Origin: Mayamaea pseudoterrestris
Taxonomy: Eukaryota; Bacillariophyta; Bacillariophyceae; Sellaphorales; Sellaphoraceae
Direction of reading: 5' to 3'
Assembly (NCBI GenBank): GCA_027923505.1
Contig: BROI01000002.1
Location: 2,711,981 to 2,775,980, forward strand
Length of the DNA: 64,000 bases
Shown here: in pieces, positions 1-10,627 of the stretch
Layout of the letters: every line of letters begins with the position of its first letter
Numbering within the stretch: position 1 is the stretch's first letter
The notes under the pieces: generated by a model
Told to the model about the DNA's origin: nothing
Databases searched by the model: none
What the model saw: the letters and a program-made list of their open reading frames with translations, nothing else
Made by a program: the position numbers and the translations under genes

Positions 1-188
1 TGGCAAAAACGAAACCGTGGACAATCACCATGGTCATAGCGATGTGCTGAAAACGCGCTAGTGACATGCGGAACCGGGACCAGGAAATTAGTCCCGCTAC
101 GACTCCAACGAGAGCTGCAGAGCGACGACCATGGACAACATGATGGATCTGCATGCCAGCAGCATCATCCTCTAACCAACCATAGACA

Positions 189-2672
189 ATGAGAATTCGC
201 TGTATAACACAGTGCATAATATGGTTCTTTTTATTTGCTGTCGATGCCCGTCAGATTCCGTTGCCTCATCTATCGGAGAATCTAGACGGACGAGTGTACG
301 ACGATGATCAAGCACTGCCAACGACGCAGCAAACTCATCCCAATCAACCTCCGCAGCATTATATACCTGCGTTGACGATTGATCCTTCCGTTGCGACACT
401 GATAAAAGCGGCTTATGCTCGCCTCGTGACCCTTATCAGTCATAAACCACCAGTCGGCATTGTTTTGTCAGCCGTCATGTACCGACTTGTTGTCAAGGGC
501 CGTCTGTTTAGACTCCACGACGCCAAAGATAGCAATCAACCTGGACGGGGCCGAGCAAGACGGAGGGAAAAATCTCATCGAGCAATAGTATTAGACGAGA
601 ATGATCAGTTATACGTTACGCAAGGAGGCGTCCAGTCTGTTCGAAGAAGGCTGCTACAATCGATCACTGCAAGTCTTTTGGAATTTCACCCATTGGCACA
701 TCGTTCAACTTTAGATGATCACGCAGTAAGACCAGCCATTGTACTTCTCGAAGCGATGGTTGCATGTCTCAAGGTTACGCATCACCCTGGCTCTTTAAAA
801 GTAGGCTACATTCGAGATTTGATTGAGCCATACTCTCGACTGCGTTCCTTGTCCAGCGATGCTTCTATACTTCCCAGCCGCATTGGCAAGCACGAGGAAG
901 TACTTGATCCAATCGAAAAGCAGAGGATACTCGATCTTTGCTTGGCTACCATGGATGTTTGCTTGACGGACGCCCTTCTGCGACTCTGTCGTGATCGCCT
1001 GCTGTCAAGTAGTCTTCGACTGGCTCGTGCCAAGGAATACTGGAAGCGAAGGGTGAATGGTCTGCAAGGTCTGCCCAAACTCTTTCCTCTTGACAAGCTC
1101 GTCGAAGGGGACCGGATGAGACTTTCTTTGGCATCAGCTGCCTTGCAACAAGAGCTTACAAGACTTGGTCAAATTGGGGCTGTATTGTTGGACACGCCCA
1201 CGGATATTCAGCAAGAATTGTTGATTAAAGCACTACGCGAGTCGGATAGTGAACGACGCAATGAAAAGCAGACAGGAAAGCCCCAACATGACAACCAGAA
1301 ACCATGGCACATACCCAACCTAGGTTCGTTATCTAACAAAGCCTCTCAATATTACCGAGACAACTCGTTTCATTTTCGAAAAATGGGAAGCGGGGATATT
1401 CGGGGCAAGGCGGCCATTGCATGCCTGTCGGACAAATGGAATGAACAAGACGCTTGGATGAGGACGACCAGCGGTTGGAGTATCCGTGCCAAGCGCTTCC
1501 TTTGTGCGGTTGTACAAGATACTCTGACCAACAGCGTCCCAGGGGACGAATTTAATGCCGCAGATTTCTCAGCGTTGGAGAAATTATATTGCGCTTCGCC
1601 ATTGCAGCCGAAAAGTATGGGCGTGGAGCTTGCAAAATTTATCAAGTATGTGGAGAGCATGTCAGCTTGGAGACGCGTCGGAGAAGGCAAAGAGCTTCGT
1701 CTAGGAGATACATTCATTGCAGACTGGTCAAGGAGGCTGGATTTTTTAGGCATACCTTCATCGCTTCTTGCTGTTTGGGTTGCCACGCGAGCTCATGCAA
1801 TCTTACAACCATACTGGCCTCGTTTCAGACAAGAAGCTATTGACTTTGCGACCAAATCAAAAGAAATTGTCTTTACTAGACTCGTTATTCCGATACAAGA
1901 AATTGCGGCCGATATTCTCAACAAACACCCGGGAATGATGGCAGGCTTTGGGCTTGACGAGGAAAGCTCGTCGCTTGACCGCATGCTTCGAGACATGGGA
2001 TTCGGCGACGGGACAGAAGCTTCTCGACACGAAGCGCTAATGCAAGCGACCGACGAGTATGAGAAAGATCTGCAGAGTAGCCTATTTGGAATGTTGGTGA
2101 AAGGAAGGCTTGTTACGCTGTTACTTTTACAAATGCAGCAGCTTAAAGTTGGTCTATTGTCAGCACTAGCTGACATTGATGTCTTGATGCAGGGAAATCG
2201 AATAAATTTTCAGCTCATGGCAGCAATTCCAGCAGTCGTTCTTGTATACTTTGGCGCTCATTTTTCAATGCGTCGGTTGTACAATATCCGAGCCAAAGAC
2301 TTGCGACCCGTCACTGCAGTGCATGCGGACATGACAATCTACCTCAATGACATGGAGCGAGTCATTTTGTCGACAACCGAAACAATGGGCGACTGCAACA
2401 ACGTAAATCTACGCCAAGTCTCATCACCTTCGCTGATATCACTGTTGTCTTACTCTGAATATGGACGGTGGATGTTGACGATGCACCGCTATCTCATTCT
2501 ACTGGATTATTCTTCGCCGCCATATCCACAAATGAGCTGCAGCGACATTCACTTGTCCCTTCTGAGCTTTGGAGGTCGCAACGGAGCACTATCAACGTCG
2601 GGGAGTGCTCGGAACTTGGAGATATTACGTCGAATACAGCAAAAGCACGAGGGATTGAATAAATTTTTGTAA
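189..2672 (+). CDS. NCA2-family mitochondrial membrane protein
   Basis: One uninterrupted frame of 827 aa from ATG 189. The C-terminal third has the layout of the NCA2 family (yeast Nca2, plant DGS1). An acidic stretch (about 590-640) leads to FGMLVKGRLVTLLLLQMQQLK, then LSALADIDVLMQGNRINFQL, then one hydrophobic segment near residue 676 (MAAIPAVVLVYFGAHF), and finally a short tail ending in a heptad-like helix. Family members sit in mitochondrial membranes and affect ATP synthase subunit expression (yeast) or lipid and respiratory function (plants). The N-terminal 550 residues are less conserved. The first 20 residues contain a hydrophobic run (CIIWFFLFAV) that could be a signal or anchor, or the true start could lie downstream. 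It converges on the next gene with 77 bp between stops. The family call is good; the exact role is inferred. Confidence 0.72.
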   Translation: MRIRCITQCIIWFFLFAVDARQIPLPHLSENLDGRVYDDDQALPTTQQTHPNQPPQHYIPALTIDPSVATLIKAAYARLVTLISHKPPVGIVLSAVMYRLVVKGRLFRLHDAKDSNQPGRGRARRREKSHRAIVLDENDQLYVTQGGVQSVRRRLLQSITASLLEFHPLAHRSTLDDHAVRPAIVLLEAMVACLKVTHHPGSLKVGYIRDLIEPYSRLRSLSSDASILPSRIGKHEEVLDPIEKQRILDLCLATMDVCLTDALLRLCRDRLLSSSLRLARAKEYWKRRVNGLQGLPKLFPLDKLVEGDRMRLSLASAALQQELTRLGQIGAVLLDTPTDIQQELLIKALRESDSERRNEKQTGKPQHDNQKPWHIPNLGSLSNKASQYYRDNSFHFRKMGSGDIRGKAAIACLSDKWNEQDAWMRTTSGWSIRAKRFLCAVVQDTLTNSVPGDEFNAADFSALEKLYCASPLQPKSMGVELAKFIKYVESMSAWRRVGEGKELRLGDTFIADWSRRLDFLGIPSSLLAVWVATRAHAILQPYWPRFRQEAIDFATKSKEIVFTRLVIPIQEIAADILNKHPGMMAGFGLDEESSSLDRMLRDMGFGDGTEASRHEALMQATDEYEKDLQSSLFGMLVKGRLVTLLLLQMQQLKVGLLSALADIDVLMQGNRINFQLMAAIPAVVLVYFGAHFSMRRLYNIRAKDLRPVTAVHADMTIYLNDMERVILSTTETMGDCNNVNLRQVSSPSLISLLSYSEYGRWMLTMHRYLILLDYSSPPYPQMSCSDIHLSLLSFGGRNGALSTSGSARNLEILRRIQQKHEGLNKFL

Positions 2673-2749
2673 ACATGTATCATACTAGCCATTATTTATT
2701 TTTATACTACGAACATCAAACCATGTACGGCTTGCTTAAGCAGTACCGC

Positions 2750-3469
2750 TTATACATCCAAAGAGTCAAGCGAAGTTATTGACGGCGCCCTTGGAATCTC
2801 ACTCCCTTGGCCGCCCATGGCCCCCAGTAGGGGACGATTATGCACCGGCAAGATCGGCGGAGGAAATGTAATAATTTCTTTATCGCCAGTTCCATTCTGA
2901 GTCGGCGCGAACTGGTCAGCTGGCATTGAGTCGATATCAATGTTATTCTCCAGCAAGGCGGCAAAACGATTTTCTCGTTCCATTGCCGTAACGGCTGCAG
3001 CCTTCTTTTGTGTTTGCTGCAATAGAAAGCTTGACGCTGCCTCACCCGAGCCATTGGTCAAATAGTTTATATTGCCACCAATGCCTTCCAAAGCTGCAAT
3101 GCCGCGTTCGATTGGTTCATCATGAACAATGCCAGTGAATATTGGCGGTTGTAAATCAATGACACGAGGGTTCTGTTTCTTTCGGCTTGACGATCCGCCT
3201 TTCTTCCAGGCGCAGCGTTCATGTAAACTTGCTTGTTCGCGATTAAATTCTTTTTGCTCTGACGAATCTTTCTGAGCCTTCTTTGGTGCCCTTAATGCTT
3301 CCTGGCGCTGCCGACGTCGAGCTTGGCGTGTGGTAGACCCAGCTTGACCAGTGGGTTGCGGCTGCGGCTGTTGGTTCTGCGTTGGTTGACGACCGACTTC
3401 GAGCTTTCGAAAAGCCTTGCTTAGCGTCTTTGCCACCCGCTTCCGCTGCTTATTGTTTGCTTTGACCAT
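2750..3469 (-). CDS. Basic protein of unknown function
   Basis: 239 aa in one exon, ATG at 3469. I do not recognise the family. The N-terminus is strongly basic (KQRKRVAKTLSKAFRK), followed by a Gln/Pro-rich linker, a second basic block (RQARRRQRQEALRAPKKAQK) and a run of KKGGSSSRKKQ, all suggestive of nuclear or nucleolar location. The second half contains MERENRFAALLENN and a proline-rich segment before a C-terminal SITSLDSLDV. No membrane segment or enzyme motif is visible. Its stop faces the NCA2-family gene. The sustained open frame and low-complexity basic composition support a real gene; function is open. Confidence 0.6.
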   Translation of the reverse strand: MVKANNKQRKRVAKTLSKAFRKLEVGRQPTQNQQPQPQPTGQAGSTTRQARRRQRQEALRAPKKAQKDSSEQKEFNREQASLHERCAWKKGGSSSRKKQNPRVIDLQPPIFTGIVHDEPIERGIAALEGIGGNINYLTNGSGEAASSFLLQQTQKKAAAVTAMERENRFAALLENNIDIDSMPADQFAPTQNGTGDKEIITFPPPILPVHNRPLLGAMGGQGSEIPRAPSITSLDSLDV

Positions 3470-3735
3470 GTTCGAAAAATCAAAAGCGGGTAATGTAATG
3501 GTTCATTGTTCACACTGCATTCACGTTTGTGGCAGACGGCGACTCGTCGTCACGGTCTCGGAAGCGGTCGTGAAAGGCTTATTTAAACCAATCACATTTA
3601 GTACAGTTTTTATCACATTGAGGCTGAAAACAGGAGGGTAAATAAATGTGTACATAATTAACGCTATGATACGAACTCGATCAAGGGAGTTATCTCCCTT
3701 GAACTCGATGTGGGTGAGTTGCGGCAGGTAAAGTC

Positions 3736-5004
3736 CTACAGCTCTTCACCTTTATGTTTCTTGTTTGAATCACTCGCTGCTGCTTCTAGGCTAGCATCGT
3801 TCTCAGTGTTAGCCATATCCGTATCACCTCCATCAGCATCGCGACGATCGCCACTACTAGTCCTCAGTTTCCAAAATTCAACTTTACGATCAGCCATCAT
3901 TCCTCCACTCGCAAGCAAAGAAAGCTTGTCATGAGCCGAAACGGCAAGGACAGAATCCTTGTGTCCTTTCAGTACCTGGCGCACTTGTTTCGACTGTATA
4001 TCGTAAATGACAACCGAGCCATTCTCACTCCCCGTTACTATGTTGCCATGGTAACCAGGAATAAAGTCGCTCACCACCGAGTACTTTGTGTGTATATGTT
4101 CAAATGAAGAGTAGCTTTTACTGCATGACTGACTTTTGCTGGTGGTTGTCACTGGCCACAGCCGTATCACAGAGTCCAGAGTGCCAGCTAGCAAAAATTT
4201 GCCGTTCGGCGAAAATTTGGCCGAACAGACGGGCGGATTGCCGGCGGCAAAAATGGTCTTGAGACACTCACCCGTCGCCACGTCCCACAGTCGGATCAAA
4301 CCATCGTGTGACGCTGTGCAGACACAAGTTCCGTCGCGATTGAAACTGACCGAGGTGACAGGTTCCGAATGTGCTGGCAGAGTGCATACGCAGTCGCCCG
4401 TCCGAAGATCCCAAAGCTTGACCGTCTCATCAAACGAGCCAGAAACAACCTACAAATGCAATCAAGGAGTGAGGCGACAGGATTATTCATACTAAGTACA
4501 GCGAACACATAGCCACCTTACCATTGTTTGCTGCTGATCGACACAAAAGACAAAATTTTCGTGTCCTTTGAGCTCACTGAGCGACTCTCCCGTGGCAATA
4601 TCCCAAATCCGTACTGTTTTATCGTCGCTTGCACTAGCTAATAATGCCGCATATGGATTCCAGCATACTTCATTTACTCCGCGTGCATGTCCACGACATT
4701 GTGTCGTCGGCGTCAAGGCTTTTCGATGCGTGTCGTCCAAAGTTTCCTCCAATACTACATCTTGACTTAGATTCCAAATCTTGATGGAAGAGCTTGCGCT
4801 GGCACTAGCTACCATAACGCTGGATCCTTGACATAGTCTGGAAGGAGCGAATTTGACCGAGCTGACGGCCCTCTCATGGTCTCCAAACACGTTCAGGCGG
4901 ACGAATTCATCCGTGGCGACACGTTCGAGACATTTCTCCTCCAGTTGGGACCTTTTCCTGCTTATTGTCGCATTCTCAGAGTTAATTGCTTCAATATTAG
5001 CCAT
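3736..5004 (-). CDS. WDR5-like WD40 repeat protein
   Basis: Two exons: 5004-4522 and 4449-3736, joined across a 72-bp GT-AG intron (4521-4450) in phase 0, giving 398 aa. At least six WD40 blades are readable, including SASDDKTVRIWDIATGE, VVSGSFDETVKLWD, TASHDGLIRLWDVATGE and AGTLDSVIRLW. The blade order and the phrases GSFDETVKLWDLRTG, LPAHSEPVTSVSFNRDG and NPPVCSAKFSPNGKFLLAGTLD match WDR5/Swd3. That protein is the scaffold of SET1/MLL (COMPASS) H3K4 methyltransferases and binds the N-terminus of histone H3. The first 100 residues are a longer lead than in animal WDR5. The last 30 residues are acidic and Ser-rich. It is transcribed away from the Su(z)12-like gene, with 183 bp between start codons. 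Paralogous WD40 proteins cannot be fully excluded. Confidence 0.85.
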
Positions 5005-5187
5005 TTTACAACGCCGGCTACAAGTATATCAGAGAGTTGATGTTTGTTTTACAGATGAATGCATGGATACCGTCGGTATGCACAACCGGCTTGCCGCCGT
5101 CCTTCCGGTACTGATCTGACATGCGACAGCATCAACTCGTCGTTCCGACGACCGATTGCAGCACTGATCGTATCCAACTTTCGTAGC

Positions 5188-6352
5188 ATGGTTGTTCCTT
5201 TCTGGGAGCTGCAGCAAGAGCACGAAGGAAAGGAGAAAGATGTTCAACTCAATAATGGATTTGCTCATCACGGAGAAGAGTTTGATGCTTTGAACCGCCA
5301 CCACAGTAGAACAGGCATGAAACAATTCACGGTACCCGTTGTTCAGAGACGAAACTTGACGTATATAAAGATGTCTGACAGGACAATGAAGAAAAATATT
5401 ATCAAATCTACCGGGTAAGCTTTCAAAATACCTACCATTCAAGACTAGACCATCCAATGTCTCTCACCCAACTCATTTCCATGTTACTCACAATTGGATC
5501 CATGATAGAATATATGCATTCCACCTGCTTAGCGAAAATCAACATTCAGTCGAAAGTGGTCTCATTCAGAATGATTTTGTTTGCCCTCTTTGTTCATTTG
5601 ACTCGCGAGCATTGCCTCATGTTTGGATCCACTTGAAAACATTTCACTCGGGAACGTTTTCCTTCCAGCACCGGACGACTCCCGACAATCAGCTACACAT
5701 TTTAGCCAAGCCGCTGAAACAGCACAAGCCAGAAGCAAGACCACCAAAAGGAACTTCAGAACTCATCTACTTTGAAACTCTGTGTCGTTACAAGGACTAC
5801 CACAATTTTCCAAATCAAGGAAGTGTCAAGCCACAAGACTTAATCACGCTACTACCTCCATATAGAGTCTCCTTTCCTGATCGACCATACTACCATCCAG
5901 AGACTGGCTGCGTACTTACACTTGGTCAATGGCTGCATGAAACAGAACATGTTAGTTTGAATCCCGAGTGGCAACGAAAGATGGAGAATGGCATGATTGA
6001 TGAGTTTTCTGATGTTTTGGCAACTGAAAAGGCATTTCTCAAGCTCTGGAATGGATACATGGCCAATGGCATTATGTTCTTTCCTGACTTGTTGCCACAA
6101 CTTGTTCATTTTGTGGAGAAATTTGCAAAGGCTATTTGTGAACAAGACTTGAACGGTGAGCTCCTTGCCCACCTGATGAATATGTGGGACCATGGCCACA
6201 TTAGTCGCCAAGCCATGCATTGGCTTTGTCGGCGCTACAGTGAATTGATTCATACTGACAAGTCTACTGTGAGAGCCACCAAGCCAGCTCAAACGCTAGT
6301 ATGTATGATGGCAAGGCCAATGGGCAAGCGAAAATTTGCAGAGTCATCATGA
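5188..6352 (+). CDS. Su(z)12/EMF2-like PRC2 subunit (VEFS box)
   Basis: Two exons: 5188-5414 and 5509-6352, joined by a 94-bp GT-AG intron that restores frame (phase 2), giving 356 aa from ATG 5188. An in-frame ATG at 5059 would add 43 residues of low-complexity lead. A C2H2 finger spans the exon-2 start (CPLCSFD, then HVWIHLKTFH, about residues 101-122), spaced as in Su(z)12. Residues about 220-320 form the VEFS box: NPEWQRKMENGMIDEFSD, KAFLKLWNGYM, LVHFVEKFAKAI and HLMNMWDHGHIS. Su(z)12 proteins are core subunits of Polycomb Repressive Complex 2, which methylates H3K27. The protein is much shorter than animal or plant homologs because the N-terminal C2 and NBE regions are largely missing. 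Confidence 0.82.
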
Positions 6353-6539
6353 ACATGTTTGCCTTCTCTAACTAGCTTATAAGTCAGACACTCAAGGCTG
6401 GTCAAGTAATGATACTTTAGATTAATTTGTTTGCTTAATTATAACTTTTGTTTTGTAGCCCATTGGATAAGGCTTTTGCCATCGCCACATATCTTCACAC
6501 ATGGCATCAACACTGAGTTTTGCTTCCCAACCTAGCATG

Positions 6540-6755
6540 GAGCATCCGCATAAACAGTCACCCATCTCCCAGTCTTCTAGATGACAACTTAAAGGGGAGC
6601 CACAGAGGGTGACAAGCTTGGTGCTGCACTGGGAAAGAGAACTGTCCTGCGCTAGGTGACTCACTTGGCTTGGCGCTTGGGTCACTTATTGGCCCACTTG
6701 ATGGCAAGCTGCTAGGGTGAGTGCTTGGGAGACACACTGGGAGCCAGGGTGACAA
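6540..6755 (-). pseudogene. Remnant of a Pro/Ser-repeat (PSxxPS) coding sequence
   Basis: In one minus-strand frame this stretch reads as loose Pro-Ser repeats (PSTHPSSLPSSGP, then DPSAKPSESPSAG), like the PSxxPS low-complexity tracts common in secreted diatom proteins. It has no start, is only about 65 codons long and is flanked by non-coding sequence. I read it as a fragment rather than a gene. A chance low-complexity match is possible. Confidence 0.3.
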
Positions 6756-6989
6756 AGGAGACTATCTTCTTGATGATAAGCTTGTTACATCTATTACAGT
6801 ATGCTACCTAGTCTATGAAGCAATAGTTCACATAATTAATGACATTACCCTTAGACGTCTAGTTTTCCACAAACAATGTACGGGCACTGGTGATTTCCAT
6901 GGAAGAAGCCTTAAAATGACAATCTTTGATTGTGCGCTTCAACTTGCCAGCCCAAATAACCGTCACTGCTTCATGATGCAAGGCTGCCC

Positions 6990-8823
6990 ATACAATACCG
7001 ATTAATTGTGGTAGGATATATCTGGACATGCTTCACTGACATTAATGGGTGTAACTTGGTAAACATGCCGTACTTCTTGGTGTTTGTGTAGTCTACTCCA
7101 AATGGCCGGTGGTTCTGCAACATCTTCTACCCCAATCCAGTTGATTTGGCAATCTTTGTGCACGCGGAGCGCACAAAAGTTTGTTGCCAGGCATTGTAAA
7201 ACCATTGATCCTACCACTTTCCCCACCCTGCGAATGTGTTTTGAGCATGATATAAGCATGGGTAGAGTTCAACAACCGTTTGTCAAAATGGGATGGCAAG
7301 TCACTATTTACTGTTAATGCAAAGACTTTTTGCAAGCTTTGTTTATCTGCACTTACAGTGAAATTGACAAACGCTAGAAAAGCAGTCATCACTGACGTAC
7401 CAAATGCCCAATCAACAAGTGTGCATAGGCCCTCATTGTATTCCTCGGAAATATAAGAGCTGGTCATCGTGAGAACTACTCTGAAAGTGGTTTGCAGCAT
7501 CAAGAGAGCACTATCAGCCCTGCCATCCTGTGGGCAAATTGAGCATATGAGCAACATCAAAGACAAGAACAAAAAAGATGGCAAACTGAATACGTACATG
7601 CAAGGAGGAGACAAATTTCGGGAGAAGGCCCAAGATGCCCGCCGCAAAAAGTGTCGTCACAAATTTACTTGGGCGAGCTGCAACATGTTTTTCAAACAGT
7701 ATAGGCAATCATGTTGAGGGGTAATGCTTTCCTTTCATCAAAGCGTTGTCAACCAATGCAGCCTGGCTCGTTAGAAGTCCTATCAACCCGGGAATAAGTC
7801 TTTCACCATGTAGGGTGGCAAGATTCTCACTTGATCATATGTCTTGGTGGGTGAAATGTTGGGCAAACACTCTCAGCAGTGCTGCCAACCAAAAGCAAAA
7901 TATGGGGCTCACCTGGATGGTCAGAATGGGCCACTAGGAAAGCACCAACAAGGCCCCCAAGGCAGCCCAAATCAATAGATGGGTGATGCTCAAACAATTC
8001 CTGAAAAAGGCCTAACACCACAAGGCAGCTTGGAATTGTCAATCTCATCCAGACTATGATGTTAGGCTTGAAATGCCGTAGATGATTGAAGAGAGACATG
8101 GTTAGCAATGGAATAATAAACTTAGTCAAGAATTGACAAATGCAACTTACAAGATATTTGAGTATAATCCGCAGTGTACCAAAAGCAAAGGCTCCTGTCT
8201 GCAGAGACGAGTCATAATTTTGGCTGCAATTACTCTCACGTCGTTGTTCGCAGAGTCTGGCCCAAAGTGTAGGAGTGTTCGTGAAAGACATCTTACTGCG
8301 GTCACATTAATCACGGGCCACAAGCTTTGAACATGGTGAGCACCTCAACCAGTCCTGCCGCTGCACGGAAGATGTCAACCATTCTGGCATGGGCCCAAAA
8401 TGCGAATGCGAGTAGATGGGCAATATTCTCAAATGATGTTTGAGAACAATGCCAGTAGAGGTATTTATCCCCAGTATCTGCCGCAGTCGACGCTGCATAT
8501 GTACGTATGAATCCAAGGCAGTAGACCATATATGCGCTACACTCAGCAACCATTTCGTTCATGGCACATTGCCCCATGTAGTCATTGATAAAGGCAAATG
8601 CCTTTACCAGTTCCTGAACCACAGCTGGGTTGGCAAAACAACCTCTTCCATTTCAATTTACGCTGGCGAAAAGGTGTTGTGAACATGTTGGAGAAGAGCT
8701 GATATAGGCACGAATAAAGTGTGAGGTAGGAGCCTCATAATAAATGAACACTTGAGTACAAGTTTTGGAGCCGCTATTGACAGTTGAAGTTGCTGGTGCT
8801 CCTGCCTCTTCAGCTGTACTTAC
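6990..8823 (-). pseudogene. Decayed multi-exon membrane-protein gene remnants
   Basis: Several minus-strand frames carry protein-like, hydrophobic stretches without one intact frame. Between 8880 and 8311 an open frame interrupted by one TGA reads AFAFINDYMGQCAMNEM and FENIAHLLAFAFWAHARMVD. At about 8195-8150 a segment TGAFAFGTLRIILKYL is bounded by plausible cag/gta splice signals. At about 7270-7240 is LLNSTHAYIMLKTH. The second and third pieces weakly resemble the conserved C-terminal membrane segments of choline-transporter-like (CTL/SLC44) proteins, but this is only a pattern match by eye. The block ends exactly where the 3' LTR of the truncated copia element begins (8824), so the element sits inside or next to the dead gene. 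Confidence 0.35.
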
Positions 8824-9152
8824 TGACACGATAATATTAAACAAACCTTTATTCCAGCAACTACAATGGACTAGGAGCAATCAACCTCTTCATCCAGAGT
8901 AAAGCAAACAAACAAACTCAATTGCCAGAATAGTGTGTGTTACTTGCTACTCTACTCGTGCTCTTTGTCTCTGTTCTCACTGGGTTCATGGTCGAGGTTC
9001 ACGCCTCGACCCTCAGCGAATTCATACATGTATGTGAGGATTCGGTCACATGAGTGACTCAATCCAGCACAGGATTCAAATGTTTACAAACACAGGTAGC
9101 TAACCATCTTGTCATAAGACACAGGTCAACTCAACTCAATAATACTGTGTCA
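8824..9152 (-). repeat. LTR (3') of the truncated copia element
   Basis: 329 bp, starting TGACACGATAATAT and ending AATACTGTGTCA on the plus strand. It aligns along its whole length with 10265-10594, with scattered substitutions and small indels. The ends are a 6-bp inverted repeat. Confidence 0.88.
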
Positions 9153-9163
9153 TCCCCTTTAAT

Positions 9164-10264
9164 CTAGGCTTGTGACAATGATCGGTTTGCCGTGTCGCCC
9201 TTCCAGAAAAGAATCGGGACAATCAACGGGCGGAATGTGGCATGCAAGAACTTGGTAAGAACGTCGGCAACGTTCTGCTTGCCGAAGATGTGCTCAAAAT
9301 ACAGAACATTGCTTGCAATGGCCTCACGGACTTGATGGTAGGTGAGCGCATTGTGTCACTTAGAAAGTGTGGAGTGCGGGATCATTGACAACTTCTTGAT
9401 GCTTTCGTTGTCACTGAACATCCAGGCTGGTCCACTCAAAGGAACTCCTAACATGCATAGGGAGTATTGGAAATCCATAATCTGTTCTGTTGGGGTCTTG
9501 GCGACGACAAACTTGGATCCATACGTTGCAGTCTCAACAGTATTCTGATGCTTACAAAACCATTCAACGGGCGTCTGGTTCAGGAAATGTAGGACTCCCA
9601 TGGCGGAACGTCTGGTTGTGTAATCATGATACAGGTTCGCGCCCATAAAGGTAGATAGTTGCACAGGTTTGCCCTTTGGGACCAGCATATTCCACGAAAG
9701 CTCTTCGCTGGAGTCGCCGTAGACCAATTGCAACCAATTGTACTTGGTAAGTTCCCCGTGATCAACGATCTTTGTTTGGAAATGAATCGCCGCATCAGGG
9801 TACTCAGCTAGGTAACCGCAGACTCGCTTGGCTCGGTCCAGGTGTCGCGCCACGAAATTGGCCAAGTGTCATCAGGGCACAATGTATGTCAAATCAACAC
9901 AGTGTCACTGCCCACTGGAGGGCACCAATAAGAGACTGGTACTGTTGAATGCCACGGGCATTCAGCTCTTCGGTAAGGTCAAGTTTGGGGTGGTCCCCGT
10001 CGTCAAGCGGTGACTTGCACTTGCGTGGCTTTTCGCCAAACTATGGTTTCATAGTTCTTGAGCATGCGACCAATGTAAGTCTTTGCGCTCATGCAGAGGG
10101 TTCCATCAGGGTCACAATAGAAGTTGGCTCCAAGGTGATACTTGATATCGGTTAGGCTTGTGGATCTTCACACCGACGTACTTGTAGTGAGTGCCACAAT
10201 CTTTCATCCAAACGTCAGGGTCCACGTAACTTGGGTGAAATCCAATGTCGCAGAGTGTGTCAGC
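9164..10264 (-). pseudogene. Truncated copia pol: RT tail and RNase H
   Basis: The RNase H region reads from 9865 down: RAKRVCGYLAEYPDAAIHF, PVEWFCKHQNTVETATYGSK, PAWMFSDNESIKK. It continues in the same frame past one TGA (9353-9355, in place of the Arg codon of the usual KRHNAL motif) to TYHQVREAIASNVL and FGKQNVADVLTKF, and ends at TAG 9164-9166. Upstream, 9866-10264 holds frameshifted RT pieces (GFHPSYVDPDVWMKDCG, HLGANFYCDPDGTL). The start is lost at the LTR junction. The element cannot make a working polymerase. Confidence 0.82.
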
Positions 10265-10594
10265 TGACACGATAATATCAGACGAACCTTTATTCCAGCG
10301 ACTACAATGGACTCGGAGCGATCAACCTCTTCGTCCAGCGTAAAAGCAAACAAACAAACTCAATTGCTAGAATAGTGCATGTTACTCGCTACTCTACTCG
10401 TGCGCTTCTTTCTCGTTCTCACTGGGTTCACGGTCGAGGTTCACGCCTCGATCGTCAGCGATTTCACTCATGTATGTGAGGATTCGGTCACAAGTGTGAC
10501 TCAACCCTGCACAGGATTAAATGCATACAAAACACAGGTAGCTAACCGTCTTGTCATGAGACGCAGGTCAACTCAACTCAATAATATTGTGTCA
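10265..10594 (-). repeat. LTR (5') of the truncated copia element
   Basis: 330 bp, TGACACGATAATATC to AATATTGTGTCA. It is the partner of 8824-9152. Its inner edge forms the palindrome GTGTCAGCTGACAC (10257-10270) with the pol remnant, the likely deletion junction. Confidence 0.88.
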
Positions 10595-10627
10595 ATCTGC
10601 AAAAGTACTTTAAACGTAATAGTCACA

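Larger units (their letters stand above)
8824..10594 (-). mobile_element. Internally deleted Ty1/copia retrotransposon
   Basis: Two related LTRs (8824-9152 and 10265-10594) enclose only 1,112 bp that encodes the end of pol. The element reads on the minus strand. A purine tract (AAAGGGGA, plus-strand 9153-9160) lies directly inside the 3' LTR, as expected for plus-strand priming. The 5' LTR is joined directly to the middle of the reverse transcriptase, so gag, protease, integrase and most of RT are missing. The element's LTRs share TGACAC...GTGTCA ends. I could not find a matching 5-bp target duplication (CTTAC before, ATCTG after). LTR divergence is many percent, so it is older than the tandem copia pair downstream. 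Confidence 0.85.

Noticed and set aside
1370-2176. Minus-strand ORFs of 127-138 codons inside the NCA2-family gene
   Set aside because: Ser/Arg-rich shadow frames of a recognised coding sequence.
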